Origin: Piezodorus guildinii | Taxonomy: Eukaryota > Arthropoda > Insecta > Hemiptera > Pentatomidae | Assembly (NCBI GenBank): GCA_023052935.1 | Contig: CM041294.1 | Location: forward strand, 86,408,116 to 86,472,115 | Reading direction: 5' to 3' | DNA: 64,000 nucleotides | Shown: positions 23,345 through 34,144 of the stretch, piece by piece | Numbering within the stretch: position 1 is the stretch's first letter | Layout: every line of letters starts with the position of its first letter | The notes under the pieces: model-generated | What the model saw: the letters and a program-made list of their open reading frames with translations, nothing else | Database searches by the model: none | Told to the model about the DNA's origin: nothing | Translations under genes and position numbers: made by a program

Positions 23345-23645
23345 GGTGCTGTATGATAGAAAATGTAGAACCTTTTGAAAGGAAAACTAAAGATTTTAGA
23401 AAAAATATTATCTAGTACAGGGAATTGTAATAGTGAATAGAGAGTGATAAAAAGCCGATAAAACTAACTGATTGTCGTTCATAGTAATATAATATATTAT
23501 TTAATAAAACACATGTTTCTATTGAAACTTTATGTAATTAATTCTTTGATATTTCTTCATCATTAATTGTATTTTAAAATTCATGATTTAATTTTAACAA
23601 CGAAGGTAAGTGAAAGTCGCGTGTTGCTCGCACCAGATTTTATTA
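23345..23645 (-). mobile_element. Family R, minus copy, truncated
   Basis: It runs from the block 'aactaaagattttagaaaaa' through 'gtgaatagagagtgataaaa' to the well-preserved terminus 'ggtaagtgaaagtcgcgtgt' and 'caccaga'. The distal two thirds of the element are missing. Confidence 0.8.
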
Positions 23646-24700
23646 AAATACTATACGTAAATGTGTGTGTGCTAAATAAATCTTTTAAAAATTGCATGCT
23701 CCTCTTCGAATTAGTTTAGAATGCACTTTTACTTTTTATAACCAAACATTTATCTTAATCGTCCGTTGCAAACAAAACTTAAACGAATTCAGTAGTAAAT
23801 TAACAAGCCACGAACACTTATGCTGTCAATTAAAGAGTGTTAATGCTAAGTTTCACAATAACATTGATATGTTAAACATATCCTTTCGGAGAGCTGGAGC
23901 AGATATTAATTATATCATGTGATCTTCGAAACGGCTCTCATAATGACCGATTATTAGCCTTGTTTTGCGCATATAGATTACCTTCTGTTGTTTGTTTGCA
24001 ATTTAGCATGGTAAATATATATTTAAAACTTATTATAAGGTTAACTACTATTATACCATATGTTTAAATACAAGCTGCATGAGGTTTTAAAAATAAAATC
24101 CCGTTTGCCTACTCACTGATCTTTCCCTAGTTCTTGGCGTACAAAGTCATGTAACAAAATTATTTAATTTCACATTATCTAGTTTTAAATAGAATGAAAT
24201 AAGACTTTATTTAAACATATAGTTTTTATTTTCTAAATCAAACTTATTAGTCCGTTTAAATATTGTTAAGAATAGGTTAACTTTTTAGGCTGAACCCATA
24301 ATAAATTATTTTTTATATTATAATTCTTTAACACAGTAATTTGTATTACAGTATAATACTTAATATATTTTAATAGTACGTAATAATATTTATATTATAC
24401 TTTATCGTAACATTTTTGTCGTACATTTATTACTTTATTTATTACTTTATCGTACATTTTGTCTAACTACGTATATTAATATAGGCAAAATATTAATTTT
24501 TAGAAACGTATATCATACCATGGATTTACATTCCAACACGTTAGCAATATAATTTACAAATGTCATGAGCCGATATGAAAAACTCCAAAACTTTAACTAG
24601 TGTAGCCAAAAGGAAAATATTTACAGTGATCTACACTTACCTATAGTTTTTGAAATACAAATATGCCTTACTTAATTTGAAAATAAGAATATGTTATTTA
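23646..24700. other. Unassigned AT-rich sequence
   Basis: Includes a 76-codon plus-strand frame (23692-23922) with four Cys and no family match I can name. No SINE or LINE is recognised. Confidence 0.35.
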
Positions 24701-24701
24701 A

Positions 24702-25090
24702 TTTTTTTTTTTTTTTTTGCATGAATTGGCCATCAAGGACCACGTGAATATCATTCTGCCTTCTTCACATCTTTCATATTCCTTTTTCTCCAATATTCAT
24801 TCATCTTCCTGGACTGTTCCTCCCGCTCTTCCTTTGTCCATTTTCTCCCCTGTTTCTTTGTTTTTCCTGTAAGAACCCCAACTTCTTTTATTTTCTTCCC
24901 GAAAAGCTCTCTATCTAAGCAATATATTTTCTTGATTTTTAACCTATCGATCTCCTCTTTTATTTGCTTTGCATAACTACCCATATTCTTATAGCCTAGA
25001 ACTTTGTCAAAAATCTGTTTGTTCATTCTTACCATATGGCCATCAAACCTCAGTCTCCTAGTTGACTACTTCAAGGCTTTCCAAATTTCT
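24702..25090 (-). pseudogene. LINE ORF2 extreme C-terminus with poly(A) tail
   Basis: The minus-strand frame reads 'PIKEYIEIWKALK', a stop, then 'STRRLRFDGHMVRMNK' and a basic tail ending at 24751 ('KWTKEEREEQSRKMNEYW' region). The L.F.GH..RM motif followed by a Lys/Arg/Glu-rich tail marks the end of the second ORF of several arthropod non-LTR retrotransposons (endonuclease/reverse-transcriptase type). A 32-bp 3' UTR and an A tract (T17-18 on the plus strand at 24702-24718) follow the stop codon, as expected for a retroposed, strongly 5'-truncated copy. One in-frame stop is visible near 25075. Confidence 0.75.
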
Positions 25091-25404
25091 ATATATTCCT
25101 TAATTGGATTTTAGCCTGTAGCCCTCTATTTAATTATTATTATTAGCCACTATTTAATTTTATTATTAATGAAAAACCTTTTAGTTTCAGGAAATATATA
25201 TTTAACCAAAAAAAAAATTAAATTAGGAGAACGGTTTCTAAAATGATAATATAAATAAAATATAGTATTCCGTTATTGATACATATGACTGCACAATAGC
25301 TATGTAATATAAAAGATTTTTTTTTTTTTTTTTTTATGGGAATAAATAAAAACGTAAACAAAAGAAAAATTATAAGTTGTTGCTTTTATTTTTTTGTATA
25401 CATA

Positions 25405-25407
<3 letters not shown>

Positions 25408-25485
<78 letters not shown>
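25408..25485. repeat. (AT)n microsatellite
   Basis: About 78 bp of uninterrupted AT. A T run precedes it at about 25317-25335. The open frame spanning it (25336-25518) is an artefact of the repeat. Confidence 0.95.
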
Positions 25486-25488
<3 letters not shown>

Positions 25489-25489
25489 T

Positions 25490-26640
25490 TTATTTATTTT
25501 CTATTTTATGTAATTTGACTTTGTATTTATTTTCTGTATATATTGTATGAATTTGGTCTCATATTACGACTGTTCATTTTGAAACAAAATGTAATATATC
25601 TCAATAAATAAAATAAAAAAATATTGGAAATAATAATTTCCTAACATAGTCTTGTTTTCGACTTACTTAGAATTCTTACGAAATTTATAAATTATGATAT
25701 ATTATTGAATTATATTTCAAATGAATATCTATGGAGTTATAGTTTTATATATAATTAGAGAGATTTAACAAAACAAAAACTTAACAATTGAAAATTGTTT
25801 CCAAGAGAATATGTAAGAAGTATACAGAAAAAATATTACAAAAACCTTTAGCATATATGATGGAGTCTTTTTAAATAAGTCCGATATAGATAATTTTGTA
25901 TTTATGGTAGAACGTCTTGGTACCTTTGAGAACTTAACGTAGAGAATAAGTTTTAGTAATTACGTGCTAGGAAAATTATACTTTTCGTCATAACTTTATG
26001 CCTTGATTTTTAACAATAATGTACTAACTACGTAAAAAAAAGCCTAAAAATATAGCCAACAATTTTACTAACTTTACATTCAAATCTGGGGTAGTAAAAA
26101 TATTTAATAACATTTATACTGATAGGGGTAAGCTGTAGTTAAGTGGTTGCATGCATGGACTAATATCAGGCACTCAAATACCGGAGTTATCACGTGGACA
26201 TGTAGGGCTTGGTTTTAAGTGAAACACTGCACGGCATCAACGGATTTCCTATTAATGCAGAAAACGCCGAATCATTTCATTACCTCGGGTAAAATTAAAA
26301 ATGACAAATTCGAAAATTGTTGGATATATCTAAACCTCGAAGTGTTTATTAAGTGTATTAAGTTACTAAACTTATAAAGATATCATTTTAAGTTTCTTTT
26401 TAAATAAACTACAAAGAAACATTGCAAAATGAAGATCTGAATTTCAGTTTTAACTTCAGTATTGTTTATTCTTAAGAGTTATTTTGTTTATCCACGATCA
26501 ATACAAAAAAGTTTTCTATAAATAAAAAAATTATAAATATAGTCCCACCAATATTAACAGAAATATGGTGTTTGAATTTGGAAGTCTTGATATGTGAATT
26601 ATTTTCGGGTATACACAACTATGTCAGTTTCAACACTTAT
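25490..26640. other. Unassigned AT-rich sequence
   Basis: No gene, SINE or LINE is recognised. Confidence 0.35.
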
Positions 26641-26771
26641 TTCACCTGTTGTGTAGTGGCTGGCATAACAGCCTTCTAAGCCCAAGGTTGCTGTTTCAAC
26701 TCCAGCAGATGGAGCTAGGATATTTTATGGGAATAAAATATCCTGTATGATGTCAGGTACTTTTGAAAGAA
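26641..26771 (+). mobile_element. SINE-A 5' part
   Basis: The head 'cacctgttgtgtagtggctg' leads to a decayed B-box ('ctgtttcaactcc') and then 'atgatgtcaggtacttttga', after which similarity stops. About 100 bp between the head and the 'gtcaggtac' motif has been lost. Confidence 0.75.
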
Positions 26772-27464
26772 CTGAATCCAAACTAACAAGGAAAGAATCC
26801 CGAATGTTTCTCGCCGATTTTTATGACATTTTTTTTAGGGGAAACTAGACATTAAAGGATTAGTATCTGCAAAATATTATGGCCACCAAGAGTCGCGTCG
26901 GACATTTTGTAATATCCAAAAATAATCGGAAATGTTGAGCGCGAAAAACACATTTTATTTTTTTTCTCTGGTTCTAGAGAAGATAGAAAATTTTTTTTTG
27001 TCAAAATTACCTTATTTCAAACAGAAATAAAATAAAAAATAAGTTATTTTAATATTTAAGTTTTATGCTTGGTTATAATCCTAAAAATATAAATAATCTT
27101 GACAAAACAGTATTTTTTTAATAATATTTCTTAAAAACTAGGCTGATTAAGATTCCTCTTTCCTAAGAAAAGTCATTACAATTATTTATTAAAATTTAAT
27201 TTAATTATGTATTTTTTATAAGTTAAGACCAAGAATAGATCTTAAATATTGTAATTGCTTATCTTTTATTATTAATATGCTTCGAAATATAGTAATTTTG
27301 AATTTATTTCCGGCGTTCACTAGAAGCAGAGATGTGTAAATAAAATGTGTTTTTCGCCCACTAATATTTTTCAGATGATAATCATTTGATGTCTAGTTAG
27401 ATAAAAAGAAATGTCATCAAAATTTAGATTTCCCAATGTATCCATTGTCCAATTAGCCACTTAA
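26772..27464. other. Unassigned AT-rich sequence with a short repeated phrase
   Basis: The phrase 'aaacacatttta' (about 26945-26956) recurs inverted as 'taaaatgtgttt' (about 27341-27352), next to 'gcgcg'/'cgccc'. This suggests weak inverted termini of a roughly 400-bp element ('gttgagcgcgaaaaacacat' against 'atgtgtttttcgcccactaa'). No coding potential. Confidence 0.35.
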
Positions 27465-27556
27465 TTTAAATAAATATATATAAGAATAAATTGTTAAAGA
27501 ATAATTTAAATTGAATTTCAAAAGAAACATGTTTTTTATTGAATTATCTACTATAT
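27465..27556 (+). mobile_element. Family R fragment
   Basis: Matches the R block 'aaagaataatttaaattgaa' to 'attatctactatattaat'. It is cut by the neighbouring SINE-A. Confidence 0.6.
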
Positions 27557-27795
27557 TAATTCATTTAACGTCACTTTATGCTGCTGTAGCTAATCAGAAG
27601 ATGCTACGGTGGGAGTACTAAATTTTGCCTATCCAGGTTTAATTACGATAGGAATCTATAACGAATAATTGAAAGGGGCCACCTTTTTACGTCCTCTCCT
27701 AAGGACGGCATAACTAGGGCAAACTGCCCAATTTGAACCCGTAACTTTGGGCATAGAACGCTGTTCTGGTAGCTACTACACTACAAGTGACCCTA
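27557..27795 (-). mobile_element. SINE-A, minus strand, near full length
   Basis: The complement of tail, body and head are all present ('gtcactttatgctgctgtag', 'gtcctctcctaaggacggca', B-box complement 'atttgaacccg', head 'ctacactacaagtgaccct'). Confidence 0.85.
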
Positions 27796-27959
27796 ATCAG
27801 AGATTTTTATAATGTTACACTCTATATAATAAGCGCATTTCTCTAATATTTGTTTAACTAAGATGATGTTGCTGCAGTAGGTGCATACATGAATGTAAGT
27901 ATAATGTCAGTATATCAATATATAAGCATACTAGAAGTATTCAAAATATGTCAACAAAA

Positions 27960-28400
27960 ACACAGGCGCTATGGGAGAGATAACGGTGCGTTATGGAGCC
28001 ACAACAGCGAACAATCGGAAGATTCTCCTAGTCATCATCCGGGCGGAGGATGACGGTACGAAGACAGAGGATATTGCTCCCGAAGACACACCAAGAAGCT
28101 GAAGCCGAAGCATTATCTCGGAGGTGACGGGCGATCGAAGACCGCATTCCCTCGCACAAGAAAGAGGTCGCCGTGAAAAAGAGGTTGGCTCTTTATTAGA
28201 TTTTCCCATTTCAATGTTACAAAGAGGCGGTGGCTATAGCCGTGCAGACTCCCCGTCGTGCACCGTAGCGATCTCTCGTAGCCGCCAGTAGTACGCGCTA
28301 TGCAAAGCAATCTCAGTCTTAAGAATCTTCCGTTCTTCTCTTGAGGAACGTGTAACAGGAAAGGATCCTACGCGAAACGGTCGTGTGAACATAGTATGTG
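27960..28400. other. GC-richer unique island
   Basis: About 440 bp, one of the most CpG-containing islands ('gaggtgacgggcgatcgaag', 'agactccccgtcgtgcaccg'). It contains an octamer-like 'ctatgcaaag' near 28299-28308 (POU-type site by sequence). Minus-strand frames at 27991-28310 overlap each other and have no recognisable domain. Candidate regulatory DNA or a non-coding exon. Confidence 0.35.
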
Positions 28401-28639
28401 TCCTACCTTTTTGTAACTTAATTAATGGCTTTGAATGCCTGGAGGAAAATGAATTTTATTCTAGAACGAGTAGTTCTCTTACAATGTACACAATAGGTCA
28501 ACATTTTGAGACCTCTCGGTAAATCAAAACAAGCGGAGGCCCCTCACCTCTAAAATATATAGACTCGCACAGAGAGTATTATTTTATATATTATTTAATC
28601 AATGAACCTTCAAATACCAATAGGTAGTAAAAAGTATTT

Positions 28640-29153
28640 TAATACACATTATTTCTAGAAGGTATACCGAGTTGAATTGGCTCTATCTCTCTTTTCGTCG
28701 GCAGTACCTCCTTGGTGTCTGTCTCTTCCGATTTTTCCATACAAAAAACCTCCTTATATTCTTGATATGCTTACCACTTGTTCCTCTATCCATTCAGTAA
28801 ACACTAGATCCCAACCTATAAACCTGTATATACCTTCTCACAGATCTGCTTCCTTCAAAAAATCCTTTATTATTCGTGATACCCTATTTTGGAATTCCTT
28901 GCCTGTATCCATTCGTAAATCCTTATCATTATCCACTTTTAAACACCAACTATTTCTCCATCTCCTAACGCATCAATCTTCCCAACATATGTAATATTTA
29001 AAAGCTATAGATGATAACTATTCATTGTCACAGAACCTGTCTTTTATTGTTAAACTGAAGTCTTAAACGAGCAGACAATTATTATTTATATTGTACTTTT
29101 CTTGTTATTCTTAGGGGACTACTCGTCCCAGAATAAAATTACTTTTTATTTCA
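28640..29153 (+). pseudogene. CR1/L2-like LINE, ORF2 C-terminus plus 3' end
   Basis: The frame ending at 28994 carries 'SASFKKSFIIRDTLFWNS' followed by 'FKHQLFLHLL', clearly homologous to the fragment at 21239-21883. The 3' UTR ends with 'gtcccagaataaaattactt', the shared terminal motif. The start is truncated near 28640-28677, and no reverse transcriptase core is present. Confidence 0.8.
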
Positions 29154-29209
29154 TTATTATTATATTTAACTAATTCTTTTGTTTGTTTGTTAGAGGGACT
29201 GAAAAAAAA

Positions 29210-29250
29210 AATCAGTAAATCATAAATAACCTCTATGAATACTAAATAAA
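29210..29250 (+). mobile_element. Left piece of Tc1-type MITE split by family R
   Basis: 'aaatcataaataacctctat' and 'gaatactaaat' match the MITE copy at 37910-37945. The continuation appears at 30029 after a family R segment. Confidence 0.5.
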
Positions 29251-29254
29251 AAAA

Positions 29255-30028
29255 ATCTAGCAGCAAATGAAATAGCGACACACGACTTTCACTTACCCCC
29301 GTTGTTAAAATCGGTTTAAGAATTTTTAACTACACTTAGAATGAAAATAAATGATTAAAGAATAAATTATTATAAGTTTCAATTGAAACATGTGTTTTAA
29401 TAAATAATCTTACATATTATTATCTACGACAACCAGTTAGTTTTATCGACTTATCATCATTCTCCGTTAGTTTTTACAAATTTTTATATAAGATAATATT
29501 TTTTCTGAAATCTTTAGCTTTCCAAAGGTATATTATATAACTGTTTTTATGTTAAAAAAACACAAAACTGTTATAAAAATAGATTTTCTCTTTTCTCCTT
29601 TATTTACTTATCGAATGATTTGAACTTGTATATTTATATTTTTATTTAATAATACTAATAGATGATACGGTTATTTTTACAGAAACTACAAAATTATAGG
29701 TGCTTTGGAGAAAAAAAAATTAAAATATCGACATTTTAACCCTGTCAGACCATTTCAATCAGAATGAAACCTGCATTAAATTAAAGTACAGTCAATTTTA
29801 CATGGGTATAGCGAGTTTAATCGAAACCGTTAGATCCGTTTTTAAAAACTTGTAAAAAGGTTCAAAAAGCATGGTTAAAAGTGGCTTTTCCGGTAAGCGA
29901 ATTTTGGTAAAAAGGTTGCTATGGCATCTCGGGCGTATAGTTGTCTTAAATATGAGATTTCAGTTTCGTACTTCTCTTCGTTTTCGTGCTAGACTTATCA
30001 CACACTGACCTTTTTACGGGACTTGGTC
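29255..30028 (+). mobile_element. Family R, plus copy, near full length
   Basis: It opens with 'acacacgactttcacttacc' and keeps every block to 'cttttt', 'acgggacttggtcattt'. The standard 3' end is missing here, but a matching 3' piece reappears at 30440-30650 beyond a Tc1-type MITE segment. Confidence 0.8.
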
Positions 30029-30420
30029 ATTTCTTATTATTTGCATTTATATATATATTTACTAATTAGGTGTAAGAAATGTTTGTGACCATCTTAAATA
30101 ACAAGAAATAATTTGAATTAATCTAATTATTACCGAAACTTCAAACGTGATAAATATAAATAAGAATAAACAATGTGATTTTATTTTTGATCTAGAGCTT
30201 TACTTACATTCTAGAAATCCTCTAAGAGGTATTGAGAAGATAAATTTTATTCTTAGTTTGATTTATTGATTTCTCGACTGCCAAAGTTGTAAGAAGTTCA
30301 CTGCATAGGCAATTTTTTTTTTTTTTTTTCATTAAAAAACGATTAGAAAGAATGAATTTTCAGTTGAATGGCGTAGTGCTAACCACATAATACACCAAGA
30401 GACAAAACCCATGTTCTAAA
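30029..30420 (+). mobile_element. Tc1-type MITE segment
   Basis: Collinear with 13235-13560 ('taacaagaaataattt', 'ctctaagaggtattgagaag', 'ataaattttattcttagttt', 'gttgtaagaagttcactgca'). It contains a T18 run at about 30313-30330. The outer inverted termini are not intact. Confidence 0.75.
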
Positions 30421-30439
30421 GTGTAAATTAATTGACGCT

Positions 30440-30650
30440 AACTATAGATGATCTGGTATGACCGGCACCTTCGGTAAGTCGAGTTTTTTGAAAATGGTGT
30501 GAACATCTCGGATGTATATTTGTCCTTTTTTGTCGACTTGGTTATTTGGATTCAGGGTACCCTAAAAGGTTTATTTCCAATAAAACTGGAATTCGTAATC
30601 AATAACCTTAATAAATCTATCATTTATATATGAAAGTGTAAGTAAAAAAT
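30440..30650 (+). mobile_element. Family R 3' part
   Basis: 'acatctcggatgtatatttg', 'ggattcagggtaccctaaaa' and a decayed end 'catttatatatgaaagtgta' match the distal part of plus-oriented R. Confidence 0.65.
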
Positions 30651-30829
30651 TAAGAAATACTTGAGATGATAAAGAAAATTTTTTTAAAACGAGAAAAATA
30701 CAAGAGTAATGAGTAAGTGGAGGAGTATGAATTGTACAATTACTTTTGCTTGTACACAACCTTCAGCAAGATTCTTCTTCCTTTCACTTCAAAGTGGATT
30801 TCTAAGTGATAAAGTCAATCATTTAGAGC

Positions 30830-31040
30830 TAGATAATTAAATGCGAAGGATATGGAGTTTATGTTACTAATGGCGGGCTTCGCTTTCGAGTAGCGATAAA
30901 ACGGCAAATACATCAATATTTAAGCAGGTCCCGAATGCTCGGGGCACGATTCGAGTGGGACGCAGTTGTAAAATCTCTGTTCCCTACAACAGGAGTTTTG
31001 TGATTGTTTAATTACACGGATTTCTTCATAGTGATCAAAT
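30830..31040. other. GC-richer unique island
   Basis: About 210 bp of complex sequence ('aatggcgggcttcgctttcg', 'gaatgctcggggcacgattc'). No coding frame or repeat. Candidate regulatory element. Confidence 0.3.
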
Positions 31041-32103
31041 CATGCCAAGGATCGACATTCACAAGCAATGTTCAAAATCTTATAAGACCTCTCTTGCAGT
31101 GAATTGAGACGTTTATTTTCAAAAATTTGTTTACATATTTATAATCTCATCAATTAGTTTTATCTAAATCTTCTATTTGATTTTATCTAATGAGCACATA
31201 AGTCCTTCAAAAACTCAATTTAAAAAAGGAATCATTTTCTAAAGGTACTAATAACACATTTAGTTTCGTTCCAAATCATACCAAAACATTCCATTTCATA
31301 ACTTTAATATAGTGTTATCGTGTTAAAGTAAAAATAAGTCTATATTTTAATGCGAAAAACATCAAATAAGTTGGTTTATTAATTAATAAATGAGAGATTT
31401 TTTCTGTAAAATTTCCTAGAATGGATCTATATCCTTAATATAATCCTTAGTACTATTACCTTTTGGAACATTGAATCACACTTATTGGTAATGGTTCAAA
31501 GAAATTCTCGAAATAATTCGAATTCGATAGTTCAAAACAAATAAACAATCCATTAAAAATCTCATAATTTGATTTTCCTCTCTAAATCTTAATTGGAATA
31601 TGGAGCATATGAACTTTGTGCTACTAGTATCTGCTCCTATACAATGATTGGACATTTATTGAGACACCCTGCATAAATAAATAATATTCCGTTGGAAAGA
31701 ACTATTTTTTATTAATATATAATAAATGAAATAGTACAAGTTACAATAGAGTGACGAAAGATGTATGAACTAAAAAATAAATATTTTTAGAACACAACAG
31801 TTGGCCCATATTTGTGTTAAAACTTACCTTGTTGTATATATCCGAAAATAATTCATGCATCAAGACTGGGAATTTCAAACGCCATATTTCGGCTAATGCT
31901 TGTGGGACTTTATTGATTCTTCATGTTTTTGGTTTTTATAGAAAGAATTTTTGTATTGACAGCGGATAAATAAATATTTATATTGAATATTCAATATGCT
32001 AGCTAAAACTGAAAATGAAATCTTAAATTTGATATGATTCGTTGTATTTTATTAAAATGAAACTCAGAATCTTCATAACTTTATTAACGTACTATACATA
32101 ATA
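31041..32103. other. Unassigned AT-rich sequence
   Basis: No gene or recognised repeat. Confidence 0.35.
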
Positions 32104-32117
32104 AACAGTCTGAGGTT

Positions 32118-32189
32118 GTTGTTGTTGTTGTTTGGGGTTTTGAGGCGTAAAACCCAGGGGGATCATAAACGCCTATAGTTCTCTTTAAC
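32118..32189 (-). mobile_element. 72-bp retroposed fragment with (CAA)n tail and 14-bp TSD
   Basis: The insert is bounded by perfect 14-bp direct repeats 'aacagtctgaggtt' (32104-32117 and 32190-32203). On the minus strand it ends in a (CAA)n/(AAC)n run (five GTT units on the plus strand from 32118), like the simple-repeat 3' tails of some non-LTR retrotransposons. The body includes a small stem ('ggggttttgaggcgtaaaac' with 'ccca'). It is a severely 5'-truncated copy of a LINE or SINE I cannot name. Confidence 0.7.
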
Positions 32190-32231
32190 AACAGTCTGAG
32201 GTTTAGACCTATTCAACTATTATCCCCATAA

Positions 32232-32316
32232 AATTTTTTGGGTTACCTGACAGGTTTGAACACGCGACCCCGGGCATAAAAGGCAGTAATACAAGCTACT
32301 ACACCACAGGTGACCT
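32232..32316 (-). mobile_element. SINE-A head, minus strand
   Basis: The complement of the tRNA-like head with B-box ('aggtttgaacacgcgacccc', 'caagctactacaccacaggt'). The body is absent. Confidence 0.75.
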
Positions 32317-32329
32317 CTTTTTCTGTAAA

Positions 32330-32690
32330 AGAAAAGACGTCTACTTTAGCCACTGACAGAACTGCCCTGAGCGAGGAAGTAGGATGGACGTCGATGGTTG
32401 CACAAGAAGAAGTTCCGCTTGGGTCGCACCGGGTTTTATCCAATTTGTCCAACAATTTCCCGTAATTGGAGGACCGCATTATACTGTCGGAGGTGGAGGG
32501 GATGGTCACAATCATGCTGCGGAGGCCACGGTCACAATTATGGCAGTATCATGTAAAAGGCGAGCTCAATTATCATTGTTGTCATGGGAATCCGCCATAA
32601 CTAATGGCTTTATACTTGGAAATATGGTAATCGCTCTCGCATCCCATTGGTCTGCTCGCTCCTGCAGTATCTGCGGCTTCAAACACTATT
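32330..32690. other. GC-richer unique island
   Basis: About 360 bp of complex sequence ('tccgcttgggtcgcaccggg', 'ggtggaggggatggtcacaa'). Open frames exist on both strands (32243-32515 minus, 32384-32692 plus) but neither shows a domain or splice-flanked structure. Candidate regulatory element, or an exon I cannot identify. Confidence 0.3.
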
Positions 32691-32884
32691 AGAATAAAAA
32701 CAAAAATGTCTTGGATTCAGCATACATAGAGATTCGTTCTGTTTTATAGAATAACGGCCGAGCAAGGAGGATATTATATTAGTAGCCGACATTATCATCC
32801 TAATTTTTGTATATCAACTTTTTGAAGGCTATTCTACAGTTTCCCTATCACATATATGAAAAAGCAGAATAACTAATTAATCTG

Positions 32885-33240
32885 TTACAGCTGAGGTTCG
32901 AACCCAGGACCTAAAGAATAGTAGATTAGTGAAATAAAATGAAAAATGATTTTTATTCTGGGTCATTTCGTACCCTAAGAATAATATACAGTGCACAGTA
33001 GTCCAATTGGTCTGGCTTTGTTTGATACATGATTATTTAGTCAAATAGTATATCATATTAAGTTAAAATAAATAAAAGATACAACTAAAAACATGGAATG
33101 AGTTTAGTTAGATGGATTGATAGATAACGGTTTTTTGGGTGTTTTTTTTTTCAGCATGTTACAACAAAAATATAACAATATTATATATCCATGGGACGAA
33201 TATGGCCATAGATGAAATCACACAATGTCTAATTATTCTG
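32885..33240 (-). repeat. Tandem duplication unit 1 (SINE-B head joined to LINE 3' tail)
   Basis: A B-box complement 'ggttcgaaccca' and 'agaatagtagattagtg' are followed by the complement of the LINE 3' terminus ('tttttattctgggtc', 'accctaagaataata'), then about 200 bp of AT-rich sequence. The same order repeats about 356 bp downstream. Confidence 0.75.
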
Positions 33241-33545
33241 CCACAGGTGGGTTTCGAACCCGGGCACGAAGAACAGTAGATTAGTGAAATGAAAAGAAAA
33301 GTAATTTTTATTCCAGAACATTTCTTTCACTAAGAATAATAAACAACGCACAGAGAAAGTCCAATTTGTCTGACTTCGTTTGATACAGAATTATTTAGTC
33401 AAATAGTCAATTACATAAAATTAAAATAAATACAAATATCTAACAACATCGAATGAGTTTAGTTACATAAAGAAATAGAAAAACTGTTTTTTTTTCTCAG
33501 CATATTACAAAAAAAATATAATAATATTACAATTTATAAAAAAAA
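33241..33545 (-). repeat. Tandem duplication unit 2
   Basis: Same structure as 32885-33240: 'ggtttcgaacccgggcac', 'gaacagtagattagtgaaat', 'tttttattccagaacatttc', then 'tttgatacagaattatttag'. Divergence between the units is moderate, so the duplication is not recent. Confidence 0.75.
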
Positions 33546-33559
33546 AAAAAAAACATAAA

Positions 33560-34144
33560 TAGAAGTATGGTCTTTTAGACCATCTAGTCCGGAGCCGACC
33601 TGTTCAATTTTACAAATTATACAAAAATAAAAATATAAAAGTAAAGACAAATCTCACTCACTGATTCTACTATTTCGTCGCCAGGCTCAAATGACCAAAG
33701 CCATGACGAAAAGAATTACTACTATTCATTGTATATGACAAGTTTAAGGTATAATAAAATTATTTTATAACATTGTATCTATAAGGCCATGCTAATTTAC
33801 AATATATATACACAGCCATCCAGTTTTTGCCGTTAAGACAGCTTATTACTTCGTCAACCTTATTCTAATTTCACACAAAATGGGGCATGTAGTGAAGAAA
33901 TAAAATGTTGTTTTTTTTCTACTTTTCTTCTATTGCAAAGCGAGTATATCACATTGATGAGTTTAGTTATGTATTATCAAAACCTAGATTTATCACAGAT
34001 GTGCGGAAGATTGATTTTTGAGTTGTATAAATGAATGGTGTCTGAAAGTGGTTAGGGATAACACTTCACGGAGGAAGGTGGGTAATGAGTTCCAAAGTAT
34101 GTTAGTGTGAATGATAAAGGATTTTCGAAAGCACCTCCTACCCA
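33560..34144 (-). pseudogene. CR1/L2-like LINE, ORF2 C-terminus plus 3' UTR
   Basis: The minus-strand frame from about 34144 to a stop at 33992 reads 'CFRKSFIIHTNILWNSLP' followed by 'LREVLSLTTFRHHSFIQL', the same C-terminal pattern as the copies at 21.4 and 28.9 kb but a different lineage. The 3' UTR extends left to about 33560, next to an A14-15 run at about 33539. 5'-truncated, non-functional. Confidence 0.75.

Noticed and set aside
25336..25518. 60-codon frame of alternating Tyr-Ile
   Set aside because: Translation of the (AT)n microsatellite.
32243..32692. Overlapping frames on both strands in a GC-richer island (90 and 102 codons)
   Set aside because: Neither shows a domain. One overlaps a SINE-A head. 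The island is better described as non-coding until expression is shown.
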